Positions 20,601 to 32,409 of a stretch of DNA of 64,000 bases are shown piece after piece. This stretch comes from Flaveria trinervia (taxonomy: Eukaryota > Streptophyta > Magnoliopsida > Asterales > Asteraceae), in NCBI GenBank assembly GCA_025506515.1, contig CM046452.1, positions 46,315,562-46,379,561 of the forward strand, in the 5' to 3' direction. The position numbers and the translations under genes are program-made. The stretch's first letter is position 1. Every line of letters starts with the position of its first letter. Below the pieces are notes generated by a model, which was given only the letters and a program-made list of their open reading frames with translations, made no database searches and had not been told where the DNA came from.

Positions 20601-21360
20601 TATATACTCATAAATGCTTTGTATATTAATGAAGGTGATTGATTATAATGGCTGCAAGGGTTTAGCAAGAAAAGTAATAACGCACCAAGGAGATACAAAG
20701 AATATTATGATTTTCTATATTCTGTCTTTTCTATCTATTTGTATCATTTAGGTCACCTCATATACGAGGTTATATATTCTATTTATAGATAGACAAGTTG
20801 CCTTTTACAAAATGACTAAACTATCCCCGACTTATTACATCAGAATTAGTCTAAGTCTTTATTCACATCTGGTCATCCGCATTGGCAAATACGGATGAGT
20901 TAACTTGATAAGCATTTCTTCACTTGGTCTTCCACATTGACAAATGCGGATGAACAAACACTTGTCCGCATTTGTTCTCTGGTCATCCGCATTGACAAAT
21001 GCGGATGAACAAACACTTGTCTGCATTTGATCTCTGGTCATCCGCATTGACAAATGCGGATGAACAAACACTTGTCCGCATTTGTTCTCTAATCATCCGC
21101 ATTGACAAATGCGGATGAACAAACACTTGTCCGCATTTCTTCTAAGCCATCCCCAATAGTTAATGCGGTAGAGCAAACACTTGTCCGCATTTCTTCTAAG
21201 CCATCCGCATTAGTTAATGCGGTAAAACAAAAACTTGTTCACATTTCTTCAATTTAGTAGGATCTTCATCTGGATTGGATCTTGAACTTGTGAGAACCTC
21301 AGCAAAACAACCATCAACTCACCAATTGAATAGGCATGTATGGTCCTTTCAGGTCCAACA
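20601..21360 (-). mobile_element. Possible Copia-like LTR, ends uncertain
   Basis: On the minus strand a TGTTGGACCTG start lies at 21360. It is followed by a 55-bp hairpin repeat array and then CTATAAATAG (about 20785), a TATA-like box. That is a plausible LTR U3/R arrangement. No primer site, polypurine tract or target duplication could be identified, and both sides are microsatellite. Confidence 0.35.
20871..21253. repeat. Seven-unit 55-bp tandem array with internal hairpins
   Basis: Units start at 20871, 20926, 20981, 21036, 21091, 21146 and 21200, six of 54-55 bp plus a last imperfect one. Most contain the inverted repeat TCCGCATT-GACA-AATGCGGA, followed by CACTTGTCCGCATTT. The last two units have diverged in the loop (AGTT). 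Confidence 0.9.
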
Positions 21361-21513
21361 TCTGTATATATGTATATATCTGTATATATGTGTGTATGTA
21401 TCTATATATATATGTACGTATACATGTTTATATACATATATGTATATAATATATGTATATATGTTTATATACATATACATATACATATATATAGGTGTAT
21501 ATATATGTATATG

Positions 21514-21561
<48 letters not shown>

Positions 21562-21562
21562 C
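21361..21562. repeat. TATA/TGTA microsatellite with a GA tail
   Basis: TATATGTATATA-type repeats end in an AGAGAG run. Open frames here are repeat artefacts. Confidence 0.9.
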
Positions 21563-22235
21563 AAAGAGAAAGATTACTATAATATTTATGTTCGAGGTGT
21601 ATGAAATTATCACGTAATAATGAACGTTACGGGTGGAATTATAACACAAGTGCTACGATTAATCAACCAAGATGGAATTATCACGCAAAGGTGGAATTGT
21701 TACGTAGGCGGGCATTCTTGCATGATAATTTTATATTTGGATAATAATACCATGCGCATGTAATCCTTCTCGTGTAATTAATACTATTCTTCTATGATTA
21801 TTCCACCCAAAAACTTTACCCGAAAAAAACACTTTGTATATTAACCTTTGTGTATGTGTGTGTATAGAATATCCGATTACTTTATTTCTTGTTTCCAAAC
21901 TCTGTTGGTCTTCTCCATTTTTGCAAAGAAAGCCTAGTTTTAAGAAAGGGAAAATTGTAATTTTGCTTTAGAAGAAATCAATTTGCAGTATATGATGCTG
22001 ATAACCAATATTCTGATGAACTGAAATCCTAATATGGAAGGGATCATGATTAATTACTTGTCAATTTGTATTTCATTAATTAGCACTGTTACAAGAGTAC
22101 CCTTATCATTAAGATCCAATTATAACTTTAAGAGTAATGACATGTAATTAATAAAAGCTCATGACTCTAATAATAAGTGTTCTAGATCTGTTCTCACTAT
22201 TTTTAGATAACACAAGGTTGTATCAAATCTATCCT
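21563..22235. other. Unassigned AT-rich spacer
   Basis: I see no gene. The element GTGGAATTATCACG and variants recur at about 21600-21700, which may be a degraded MITE or an LTR remnant. Confidence 0.4.
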
Positions 22236-22351
22236 ATGTATATTTATATGTATACGTATATGCATATGCATATGTATAGGTATATGCATATGCATATACA
22301 TATATGTATGCATATACATATGCATATACGTATACATATCCATATGCATAT

Positions 22352-22382
<31 letters not shown>
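22236..22382. repeat. ATGCAT/ATACAT hexamer microsatellite
   Basis: Runs of CATATGCATATG and variants end directly at the presumed start of the Copia family C LTR. Met/His open frames on both strands are artefacts. Confidence 0.9.
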
Positions 22383-23220
22383 CTGGATCATATGAGGCTA
22401 ACCAAAACTACACTTAGAAGATTTTGAGTACAACTGAAAAAGTCTTCCGAATACAAAACTACTCTTCCAAAGCTAAGTTGAATATCTTCTGAATCTCAAG
22501 ATAAAAAACTTCCAACGAAAGAACTTAGTCTTCCGAGAACAAGTAGTTCTTCTTCCGATGTTAACAATTAGAAGATTCAATACAAACCTTTCTGAAGAAC
22601 AAAGTCATGAAGACTTGCAGAAATCTCAGAAGAAGTTAATTCTTCTGAAGTATAAGTAGTTTTGGAGCTTATTCTTCTGAAGCCATTTAAGCTTTGGAAG
22701 AACCAACTATGATCTAGTGTACAAAAGTATGGTTTGACTGACACTTAATGCCAACTCTGATATACGGCATGACGCTTTCCCACACCAATGTAGTTGACCA
22801 TACTTTAATCAACTATTCACCTTTTTATCTGTTAGTACAATTACCAACTTTAGTTTGTGACAAAAGGTAAGTTATGGACATTTCATGACTACCTAGTCTA
22901 GGTAGTATTTTATCTTAGATACTTTACTTCTAGCAATGTAGTATTTGTCTAGTTGTACATTCCATCTAGTTATCCAAGTATAACCGACTGTAGATAGTAG
23001 TATATATATTTCTCATTGTAACTCACTAAGTCATGCTTGTAAGAGTCTTGTAACATTGAGTTGAAAAATAATATATACAAGTATCTTGAAAACCATCTTG
23101 TGTTCATTAAGTTAGTATATTATTATCAACTTAGATAAGAGATTCTACTTCTTTATTCAAGTGTGTTTAAGTGAGATTGAGATATAAAATTTGTGTTTAG
23201 AGACAAACACCGATTATGCA
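22383..23220 (+). mobile_element. Copia family C 5' LTR, start uncertain
   Basis: It ends ACCGATTATGCA immediately before a primer binding site, which fixes the right border. The left border is unclear because it runs into a microsatellite. The length of about 840 bp is similar to the family B LTR. TTCCGAA/TTCTGAAG motifs cluster at 22440-22690, as in family B, suggesting the families are related. Confidence 0.7.
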
Positions 23221-23222
23221 AT

Positions 23223-23239
23223 TGATATCAGAGCTTTTT
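23223..23239 (+). promoter_or_regulatory. Family C primer binding site
   Basis: TGATATCAGAGCTTTTT, two bases after the LTR, matches the initiator tRNA-Met complement with one change (TGG to TGA). Confidence 0.8.
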
Positions 23240-23308
23240 AGCCTCTTGATTGTGAGATCTAACCATCCCAAATCATCTATATTTCATCACACTTACTCAC
23301 TTCACTCA

Positions 23309-25423
23309 ATGGATCTTAACGAGAAAACTTCCGAGTCTGAGATGGGAACCATAACCAAGGCTCCAATTATCACTCTTAATAATTTTAGAGCCTGATGCAA
23401 ACATATTAAAGGTTTCATCAAGCAACAAGATAGGTGAATGTGAAGGTCAGTCACTCACGGTCCTTACAAGCCAAAGGTGACATCTCCGGCTGGTAATGGT
23501 GTAATGATTAAGAAAGCTGTTGAAGACTACTCTAATAAAGACTTTGAGAAGATGGGCGTCAACTGCAAAACCATGATTGTGTTACTTACAGCTGTACCAA
23601 ACTCCACAATAATAAGCTTTGAGCACTGCGAAACTGCCAAAGATCTTTTTCATGCTTTGTTGTTGACGTACTGCGGTTCCACTGATTCCAAGGAGTACAA
23701 GAAAGATGTACTGAAGCAAAAATTTGAAAACTTCATACACATTGCTGGTGAGACCCTAAGTCAGGAATACTTCAGGTACATGGACTTAATCTTTTCTGTT
23801 CAGTCTGTGGGAGTAATTCTTGAGAAAAGAGACATAGTGAGGAAATTCATGAGTGCACTTTCTCATAAATGGACTTTTTATTTTGTCTCCATCAAAGGAA
23901 CTATGAATCTCAACACTTTCACCATGACTAAACTACATGGAATTCTTGATGGATACCATATGGAAGGAAAACTCATAAAGGCCATCAAATGAATAGAAGC
24001 TTAAACATTCCTATCAACAATGCTCTACATGCTATTGAAAGTTTAAGATCTCTCCAGCCACAGTTGTACCTGAAGTATCCCTAACAACCATTATCCTCCT
24101 TTGGACCCTACATCACATTTCCCAAGACACCCAGGTCTCAACAATATCAACAAAATCATTTCCAGAATAATTGCGCTTTTGTTTCAAGAAATGAACACTC
24201 TAAAGATTTTCAATTCTATTTTGATGATCTCGAGTGTTTCAGCCCGGATGATGTGGAATATATGGACAATGTCCAACAGATGGCTATTTTAACCTACAAA
24301 GCAAAGAAGTTCTTTAAGAGATCAAGAAGAAAATACCCTCAAAGCCCATCTAACAACAAATTTAGGTTTGAGAAATCAAAGGCCAAGTGTTACAACTGCA
24401 ATCAACTTGGGCATTTTGCAAGGGAATGTAAGGCTCTACAATCCAACCCTGGAGCATCTCAAGCCTCCTAACATCATGCCACTACAAAAGCTTCTGCCAA
24501 GTCAACTAAACAACAAACTGCAGTTGTTGCTCAAGAAGTTGATTGGAGCTTCATGGTGTAAGATGTGACTCCTGCTCAAGCTCTCATAGCTGGAACTTAA
24601 GACAATAAGGTATGTGAACATATATATACTATAGCTTGTATTGCTAAGGTTAAACTGTATTAGGACTATAGCATGGAAATTAAATATGATTTTGAGTCCT
24701 TAAACATACTAAAATATGATTTTAAGAGAGTAAAATCTCATTACAAACTCAAAAAGAGTTAGAGAAAACTATATCCTCTTTGAAACATGAACACTCAAAC
24801 TATGAGGTTCAAAAAAAGGATTTATCTCCAAGTTAACTGAGGCTGAAGCCCAGCTAGTAATAGCTGAGGCTAAAGCAAAAAAGTATGTCATTGAAGAGCA
24901 TAACTTCAACACCATCATTGCATCATCCTCCCACTAAAACGTGTGTTATCAAAACAAAAGTGGGATGGGAACCAATGAAATTGGTGCACCACACTCTTAT
25001 GTGTTTGTCAGAAAGCCAAGATATGATACTGATGAGTAAGAGGTTCCAACTACTTACCCACTACCCATCGAGTATCATAATGATGCAAAAGGATAAGGTA
25101 AAAAACCTTACCCATACCGCTGATGATCAACCCCTAACCACCAATGCCAATAGAAACAAAATCAAGGCAACAAGAAGAATTGCCAAGAAGGTTACTGAGT
25201 CAAATTTGAAAATAGACCCAAAGCAAAATGTTGTATTTATCTCAGTTGGATTCCAAGTGGTTGGAAATTTTGATCCAGGAAATAAGTGTAGTACCAGCAC
25301 TCCTAGCCAGCTGAAGGATCAGAAGTCAAAGGGGAAGGCTGTTGAAGAAGAAAATTCCCTATCAAGAATAACATGAGTGCATAATGTGTGGTCTACATAA
25401 CCACATGGCTAGAGATTGTTACT
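23309..25423 (+). pseudogene. Copia family C gag, 5' part
   Basis: The ATG at 23309 opens MDLNEKTSESEMGTITK, and gag of the UBN2 type continues (23477-23992: DLFHALLLTYCGS, LKQKFENFIH, ETLSQEYFRYMDLI, KLHGILDGYHME). An intact CCHC zinc knuckle, CYNCNQLGHFAREC, lies at about 24391-24432. A Lys-rich, partly coiled region follows to 25423. A stop near 23394 and several frameshifts break it. At 25423 the reading enters a second CCHC motif (CIMCGLHNHMARDC), where element B2 has inserted; the gene resumes at 37279. Confidence 0.88.
25419..25423. repeat. Target-site duplication TTACT, left copy
   Basis: TTACT precedes the B2 LTR end and is repeated at 37274-37278 on the other side of B2. Confidence 0.8.
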
Positions 25424-26235
25424 TGCAGGACCGGTGAAGGGTATGCACTTACAACACCATAACACAGTGAGGAGAGTTGTTAAGAACACTTAACAGATCA
25501 AACAGGGAACTGGTTAACCTTTTTAATGATACTAAGAACACAAGTAAATATGAGACAGAGCAAGATAGAAAAACACACAAGAAGTTGGTTTTCAAGATTG
25601 CAGTATATTGCTTTCTCAAGTTCTATTACAAATTTTACAAAGCATATCAGAAAGTTACAAGTACTTGAGATACATATACTACATCCTACAGCCGGCCATA
25701 CTTTAAAGGCCAGCTGGATACAATTGACTAGATAACAAACAAAATCAAATGTAGAGTCAAAAGGCAGATTGCCTTTTGACTAGTGACTATGACATGCCAT
25801 AGCTCACATCCTAATATATTACAAAAAAGGATAAAGTACATAAAGTAGAAAGTTACGGATTCAAGACCTCAATGTACAGTTACCAAAAGCATGGACCTTT
25901 TCACCAACTTATGAAAGTTGGTGACTTTATAGAGTTGCAGCGGAAAGGGGTTCAACTTTATGAAAAGTACATCAGATAAAGCATGTGTTCAAAAGTCTTC
26001 GGAAGAAATTTGTCCTCAACTGTTGGCTTCGGAAGACTTTGTCTTTGAAGCTTTACAAGAATTCATCTTTGGCTTCGGAAGATATTGTTTTTGGCTTCAG
26101 AAGATTTCACACTTAGTGTATTTTCTGGTGCAGGTGTGAAACTTCCGAAGCATTCTACTTCAATACACTTGTGCATGCATGTAGGAGAGACTTTGGGTGC
26201 TTGGGTTGCATCAGCCTTTACATTTAATCCTTACA
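25424..26235 (-). mobile_element. B2 3' LTR
   Basis: On the minus strand it runs from TGTAAGGATTAAATG (26235) to GGTCCTGCA (25424), 812 bp. TTCGGAAG-type motifs lie at 25990-26150. The purine tract TAGGGGGAGTT (complement of 26236-26246) precedes it. Confidence 0.92.
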
Positions 26236-26246
26236 AACTCCCCCTA
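26236..26246 (-). promoter_or_regulatory. B2 polypurine tract
   Basis: TAGGGGGAGTT on the minus strand directly abuts the 3' LTR. The corresponding tract in the + strand family B fragment is CAGGGGGAGTT at 13772. Confidence 0.85.
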
Positions 26247-26275
26247 GGCTAATGCTACCAAAACACCAGAGGACT

Positions 26276-29200
26276 TCAGATATTAACAGTCCTTATCAGG
26301 ATAATGACCATCCCCTTCTTCATGAGATGATTAGGAGCACTAAGACTCTCAAAGTGTCTTCTCATGTCAAAGAGATCATGTAGAGGCAGAGTAAATATAT
26401 CCTGCCATGTGTAAACATTTTCAATACCCTGATCTTTGATGACATGCCATCTTTTTGGATTTGTAGTGTATGTCCAGGATAAGATGGGTCTTCCTAATGC
26501 TAGAGGAGCTATTTGAATTGGAGTTGTTGGAGTATCCTCTATTTGCACATCCTCTAGATGTTCTAACACATCCTGAGGTTTGGAGATGGATGCTTCTTTC
26601 TTCATATTCATTAGTTTTGGTTTGGAAGCCACCCTTTTTCTCCTCTTTGAGCCTTATAACTGAGAAGACTGGCCTGTAGCACCATGATTGATCTTCTTTG
26701 TTTTTCTCAGTTGGGTTTTCCTCTCTCACAGGGTCAGAGTGAGGGGGGACAAAACCTTACTATGGATCAGAAGTGGAAGCTTGCTGGGGCTCAGCATGCG
26801 ATTCAGGTTGTGTTGTCTCAAATGGTTCAACCTTAATCTTTACTTCCTAAGGGACCTGACTTGGTGGGGATCAGAAGTTCACTTCTTTGAATCTTCTGCT
26901 TGATCACTTAGATGTCCTCATCCATGGTGGACAAAGACATAGGACCAAGTCTCCTTCCGAAGAATCCAAACAGCTTCAAGAAGCTCATCATCCTCTGCCT
27001 ATCAACAGACTTCTTCATACTTTTCTAGATGATGTGTATTGACTTTGCCACCTCTTCCCTTAACTTCCTTTTGGTGATTTTTCTCTCTTTGACTATCTCA
27101 AGTTCAAGTTGTTTTAGGTACTCAAACTCAATAAAATCAAAAGGTAAAGAAAGAAGTGCAGCAGCCTGATAGAGACCTGTGGCACTCAGGTAGTTAATCA
27201 TGTTGATCCTATCCTTTTCTTTGTCTACCTAAGGTTCTTGTGGCACCACATCCTCTTGCACAGGATTTTCTTGAACCGGGGACAGAGAAGGCACATGCTT
27301 GTATAGTCTTTTCTTTCTTTTTTCTTTTTTGATCTGAAAAAGTAGCTTTGCATCCTCTGTCTCCTTTCTTCCTTTGACAATTCCTTTTCAGCCAGTTCAT
27401 TTAACTCATCTAAGGGGAGAGAGATGATGTTATCTATGTCTAGTTCATGGTCTGCAAGTAGTTGATCCTGACTGCCCTCAACTCATCATTTTGAGTGTTT
27501 GGCCTGGGGGTAACCCTGATAGTAGATTCTATGAGCCTTGCAGACCTAGTAGAAGAACCTTCTCCACTTAGCCTCCTTTTCTTCTCTTTCTCCTCCTTAA
27601 TCTCCTTGGAAGTCATTTTTCTTTTCCTTTGTCACTCACAGACCTTTGTGACTCAGGGTGGAGAGAGCTTTTGCCTTCATTGCTTGGTGTAGCTTCCAAG
27701 CTCTAGCCAGAGAGATGTTGAGATGCACCTTCACCGGCAGGTGTCTCATAAAAGGAATGAATCTCTACAACAGTTGATGGTGAGACAGAGCTCTCAATTC
27801 TACCACGGGACCTTCAGTCAAGGTTTCCCCTATGAAGCTAATCTTAGGGTCTACCTAACATCCAGTTGACCAATGACATTGCCTGATTGCCTTAGTCTCC
27901 TTTTGATGCTGAACTCTGCAATGATTATGTCTTGAATTCTTTGAGCCAGCTTGTTAGCTTGTCTTAATTGGCTTTGGTTGAAAAGTGGCATGCCGACAAG
28001 ATCCAAACTTTCATAGAAGTTCAAGGTCTGAAAATTGAAGACCTCTTCCTGCCCTTGAACTCTTTGAATGACGAGGGCTCTTCTGTTTTCATCAAATATC
28101 CACCCAATAATGTGATTTGAAGTTGGTGGAGATGACATTACCCTTGGTATTCCTTCCTCAAAAAGACTCTGAATGTAGGAGTCTATGGAGTCCACATCAA
28201 TGTAAAATTGAGGAAGTTGCTGAGTATGCACAATTTCAAGTGAGGATGGGGAGTTCTCAATGTCCATACTTCCTGAAGATCTCCACCTTTCTGTAACTGT
28301 AATAAATTTCTCCCCTTTTTTGGTAGCATCACCCTCTTACGTAGGTGATCTAGGAGTTAGGTCAATCACACTCACATGTTCTTGTGTTCCTGGTTGAGCT
28401 CCTCTTGAAGGTCTCACAGCTAGTTATTCCCTGAGATTAGAAATTGCAAGTTGTTGATCGTTGACCTTGTTTTGCAAGGTAGTCACCTGAGATTCAAGAT
28501 GATTGACCTTGGAGACTAAATAGGTGCATGTTTGTGATAGTTTTTGCACTTTTAGTCTCAAATTCCCCTCATCTTTATCAGAAGAATCATTGGGGGATGA
28601 GATGATTGGACCTAAGTCATCTCTCTCACCACCAACTTCAAGTTCTTAGTTGCTGGATTTCCTCTGGTCACTAACAGCCTTAGATGAGGTGTCAATGGAC
28701 AGAGTTGCCATGGTTGAGGTCTGAATGATGTAATCACTTGCAAAAGTGAGAGCCTCTTCCATATGTATATGCTGAACAGGTTCAGAAGTATCCACCTCAA
28801 TGATGGGTGACTAATATGGGCTAGACATAGGAGACTCAGGAACACTCATCTCTCTTTGAGAAGTGGAAAAGAAGAGAGAGAGAGAGTCATGGTCCTTACA
28901 GAAACCTAAGTCTTCATCAGTATAGAAGTCAAGGTTAGGAATGGGTTGATTTAAGTCCAGAGGCTGGGGATGGTAACTGTCCCCTAAAGGTTGATCACTT
29001 GAGTGTTGAGACTTAGAGTGAAGGCTTAAGGCATTTGGGCTTGTGAGCTTATCAGACCGAGCATGAGGAACCTCAGCACTAATTATAGAAGTGATGGGAG
29101 TGGTTTGCTCCTTAGGAGAAGTGGGAGCTCTAGTATCCACTTCCTCCTGTATGGGTGAGTGTTTGGGGGCCCACATAAACTGGATAGTCTGAGTAGGGGT

Positions 29201-30046
29201 TCGTTTGAGTTTTCTTTGTTAAGTGATGGTAATTTGTGGCTGTTGTGATGGTTGAGATGTAAAAGGTGTGGGTTCAACACTAGCTGGTGCTGCTAGGCTG
29301 TCAACTTGAGCAATGAGCTCTAACATTTTTGGAACAAGGGTTGTTTCTACCTTAGAGAAGCCAACAGTTGGCTTCCTCAAGATTTTAAAGATGTCGGGCT
29401 TCTTCTGTCCCAATTTAAGAATATTACCCGTTTCCCTTAACTGTGAGCCCAGTTCATAGTGAATAATGTATTGAACATATCTAGGAGACATGTAGTATTC
29501 TACGGAGTCCAAGTTAGCAAGCACATTTGTATAAACAAATTGAGAGTACCTGAACTTGACTCCCTGATCCATCCCATGCACTATGAAGGAAAGATATTCA
29601 GGAATCTGGTCCCACCCCCATGCTTGTTAGACAAGCTGTTGATAACCACATGTAGCAGGTATTTCCACTGGGATGAGACCTTCCGTTTCCTGAAGGTCTT
29701 TACAGAGAAATCTCCCTTATAGCCGATCTGCTCAAAGGAGTGGTTAACAACTTCTTTGGGGTAGAACACCTCACCTTCTTCATCATCTAGCTGAAGATGA
29801 TTGTTGATGATGGTCAGAGTGATGAAGATTGTTCTCCCCTGCACGCAGACAGTGCCTTCTCCCTATCCAGAACGACTCTTGGCAGGTCTTCCAAAATTCA
29901 AGCAGACAATCCTCATACAGAGTAGGATCAATGGTAAGGGAGGTGAACTAGTTTGAGAGAGCTAAGAAACGACAAATCTTTGAGAAATGTGGATCTTTCG
30001 TAGAGTGTAACATAGCAACTTGGTTGTATTGCCTGTGTAACTGCAT
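26276..30046 (-). pseudogene. Copia family B accessory gene (3' extra ORF), decayed
   Basis: The ATG at 30046 opens MQLHRQYNQVAMLHSTKD. The N-terminal domain (to about 29220) reads TIDPTLYEDCLLEFW, TIINNHLQLDDEEGEVFYP, SSQWKYLLHVVINSLS, KFRYSQFVYTNVLANLDSV and RYVQYIIHYELGSQL. A Pro/Ser-rich acidic linker covers 29280-28811. A repeat module lies at 28160-27900 (IIGWIFDENRRALVIQRV, EEVFNFQTLNFYESL). A Lys/Glu-rich middle runs to about 26950. A second module ends the gene (26510-26276: LSWTYTTN, WHVIKDQGIENVYTWQD). Stop at 26276. Several frameshifts lie between blocks. Its order of parts matches 9631-12815 in family A. Homologues are, as I recall, 'hypothetical proteins' of Asteraceae; the function is unknown. 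Confidence 0.8.
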
Positions 30047-30197
30047 GGAGAAATCTGGGTCATTTTGTCAGTTAAGGTTGGCTATTTTGAGAAAGCTTAA
30101 GGATGAAAGAAGTATGAATGAAGGCAGTTTCAGAGAGAAATTTTGGGTTTAGGTTTGGAGGAAAGATGAAGATGATAGAAAGAGGGGAACCATTGGG

Positions 30198-30203
30198 TTT
30201 ATA
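30198..30203 (-). promoter_or_regulatory. TATA-like box upstream of the B2 accessory gene
   Basis: The minus strand reads CATATAAACCC here, about 150 bp before the accessory ATG and about 95 bp after a dense TTCCGAAG motif array (30300-30690). An internal promoter is inferred, by analogy with 8940 in family A. Confidence 0.45.
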
Positions 30204-30299
30204 TGTGAAAAGGTTTTAAGACAAAGTTAATAAAGAGGATAAACTTTGAAATCCTAATGTCGGTCCCAACTCTAAAAAAGTAGTTTGCTTTTTGCTCAA

Positions 30300-30690
30300 A
30301 CAGTAGTTTTCTTGGAAAACAAAAAGCTTCCAAACGTAAATTGTCTTTGGAAGTTTTAATGAAAAAGCTTCCGAAGCCAAAATGACTTCAGAAGAATTTC
30401 CGAAGAGTTTGGAAAAATTTTGCTTTGGAAGAAAATTAAGACTTGGATGTTTTGTTCAAAAGAACAAAGCTTCCGAGAGTTAATTTGATTCGGAAGGAAA
30501 TTGTCCATGAAAACATATAAGTGCCTAAGAAAGTTTTAAGCTTTGGAAGATATTTCAAAATTTTCTTCCGAAGGAAAAGACTTACACATTTATTTATTTT
30601 GAAGGCATAAGTTTCTTCTGAAGGTAAAAACATATCTTCCAAAGGATAAAAATTTTTCTAGAATTCTAAGGAAAGACTTCAAAAGATTTT
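30300..30690 (-). repeat. TTCCGAAG-type motif array of B2
   Basis: About a dozen variants of CTTCCGAAG lie in 390 bp, for example at about 30370, 30400, 30460, 30490, 30570 and 30615. The same motif clusters in the family B LTR (13921-14010, 25990-26150, 55980-56140). Confidence 0.75.
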
Positions 30691-30849
30691 CATCCAAAGA
30701 AAACAAGAGCTTATGAAGTTGATAAACTAAACAACTTAGGGCACACAAATTTTAAGAAATAATAAGAATTAGTTTTAAGAAAAACTTACTCAAAGTTTAT
30801 ATCCCAATAGCTGATATAAGATACTTAAATCTCTGTTCATCGAGGGCTT

Positions 30850-32400
30850 TTATAAACATATCAACATATTGTTCATTTGTGTGAACTTTGACTAGTTTAA
30901 TTAATCCCTTTTCAAAGTTATCTCTATTAAATGATACTTGATATTGATGTGTTTTGTCCTTGAGTGTTGCACAAGATTCTCTGTGATAGAGATAGCATTG
31001 TTGTTATCTATGTCAATGGGAGTCTCCTTGAAGTTCAATCCATAGTCAAGCATCTGATTCAGAATCTAAAGCACTTGAGCACAGTAGCTTGCAGCTATTC
31101 AGCTTAGTAGTTGATGTAGAGACACAAGATTGTTTCTTGCGTTGCCATGAGACAACCCTTCCACCAAGAAACTAACATCCCCCAGATGTAGACTTTGTAG
31201 TCATATTGCAATCACCATAATCACTATGTGTATAAGTGTACAGATTGAAGTCAGAATTCTTAGGATACCAAAGACCAGGTGTTGAAGCACCTTTGAGGTA
31301 TCTTAGAATCCTTTTGACAATAATAATATGAGACATTTTGGGGTTGGCTTGATATCTTGCACAAATACATATAGCAAACATGATATCAGGCTTGCTAGCT
31401 GTGAGATACATAAGAGACCCAATCATAGCCCTGTAAAGGTGTTCATCTACACACTCCCCCTCAAGATCAGGCCTAAGGGAGTGGTTTCTTGCTATGGGTG
31501 TCTTAGCAATCTTATAATCATTCATGTTGAATGTTTTGAGTATGTCTTGAACATACTTTGACTGACTAGTGAAGATGCTATCTTCAACTTGCTTCACTTG
31601 AATTCCCAGAAAGAAATTAAGTTCCCCCATGACACTCATTTCAAATCTCTCCTTCATTAGCTTCTCAAAGTCTTTGCAGAGCTTTGGATTAGTTAAACCA
31701 AAGATGATGTCATCTACATACACTTGAACTAGCATTAAGTCATTTCCCTGTCCTTTGATGAAGAGAGTTCCATCTATAGTACCCCTTCTGTATCCATGCT
31801 TGCCTGATGCAGCCCATAAAGAGCTTTCTCAAGCTTGTAGACGTAATCAGGATGATCAGGATTTGCAAAACCAAGTGGTTGTTTGACATACACGTCTTCA
31901 TCAGTTACCCCATATAAAAACACACTTGACATCAAGTTGATAGACCTTTAAGTTCTTGGATGCAGCAAATGCCAAGAATATCCTAACAGCTTTAAGTCTT
32001 GCTATAGGAGCAAAGACATCAGTGTAGTCAATTCCTTCTTGTGTGTACCCTTGAACAACTAGTCTAGCTTTGTTTTTAATGACAATGCCTATATTATCTT
32101 TCTTATTCCTAAACACCCATTTGGTTCCTATAGTAGTCTTCCCATGAGGAAGAGCACAAAGTTTCCAAACTTTCTGCCTTTTGAATTGAAGCAACTCTTT
32201 TTGCATGGCTTCAACCCAACTTCCATCCTTCAGAGCCTTATCAATTTTTTTTGGCTCTATTTGAGATAAGAAACAAGAGTGAAGACAAACATTTGCTTCG
32301 TGGGTTTGTCCTCTTGTTCTTACCCCTGTGTCAACATCTCCAATGATGTTTGTGGTGGGGTGACAATTGTGGATCCTTAACTGAAGGATCACAGGAAGTT
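30850..32400 (-). pseudogene. B2 reverse transcriptase and RNase H
   Basis: RT runs from about 32290: SWVEAMQKELLQF, TIGTKWVFRNKKDN, VYQLDVKCVFIWG, then a short frameshifted and deleted stretch (about 31740-31900) and an intact YVDDIIFG near 31700. RNase H follows: AMIGSLMYLTASKPD and RYLKGASTPGLWYP. The first catalytic aspartate of the YTDSDY motif is His (YTHSDYGDC, complement at 31226-31228). A stop at about 31172 and further frameshifts end it near 30850. Confidence 0.9.
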
Positions 32401-32409
32401 GCTGAGAGA

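Noticed and set aside
20859..21071. 70-residue open frame on the minus strand
   Set aside because: It is a translation of the 55-bp tandem repeat.
20871..21253. Regular repeat array that might suggest a CRISPR locus
   Set aside because: Units are tandem with no unique spacers, and the context is plant retroelement DNA.
20345..22427. Tyr/Ile-rich and Met/His-rich open frames on both strands
   Set aside because: They are translations of TA-, TATACA- and ATGCAT-type microsatellites.
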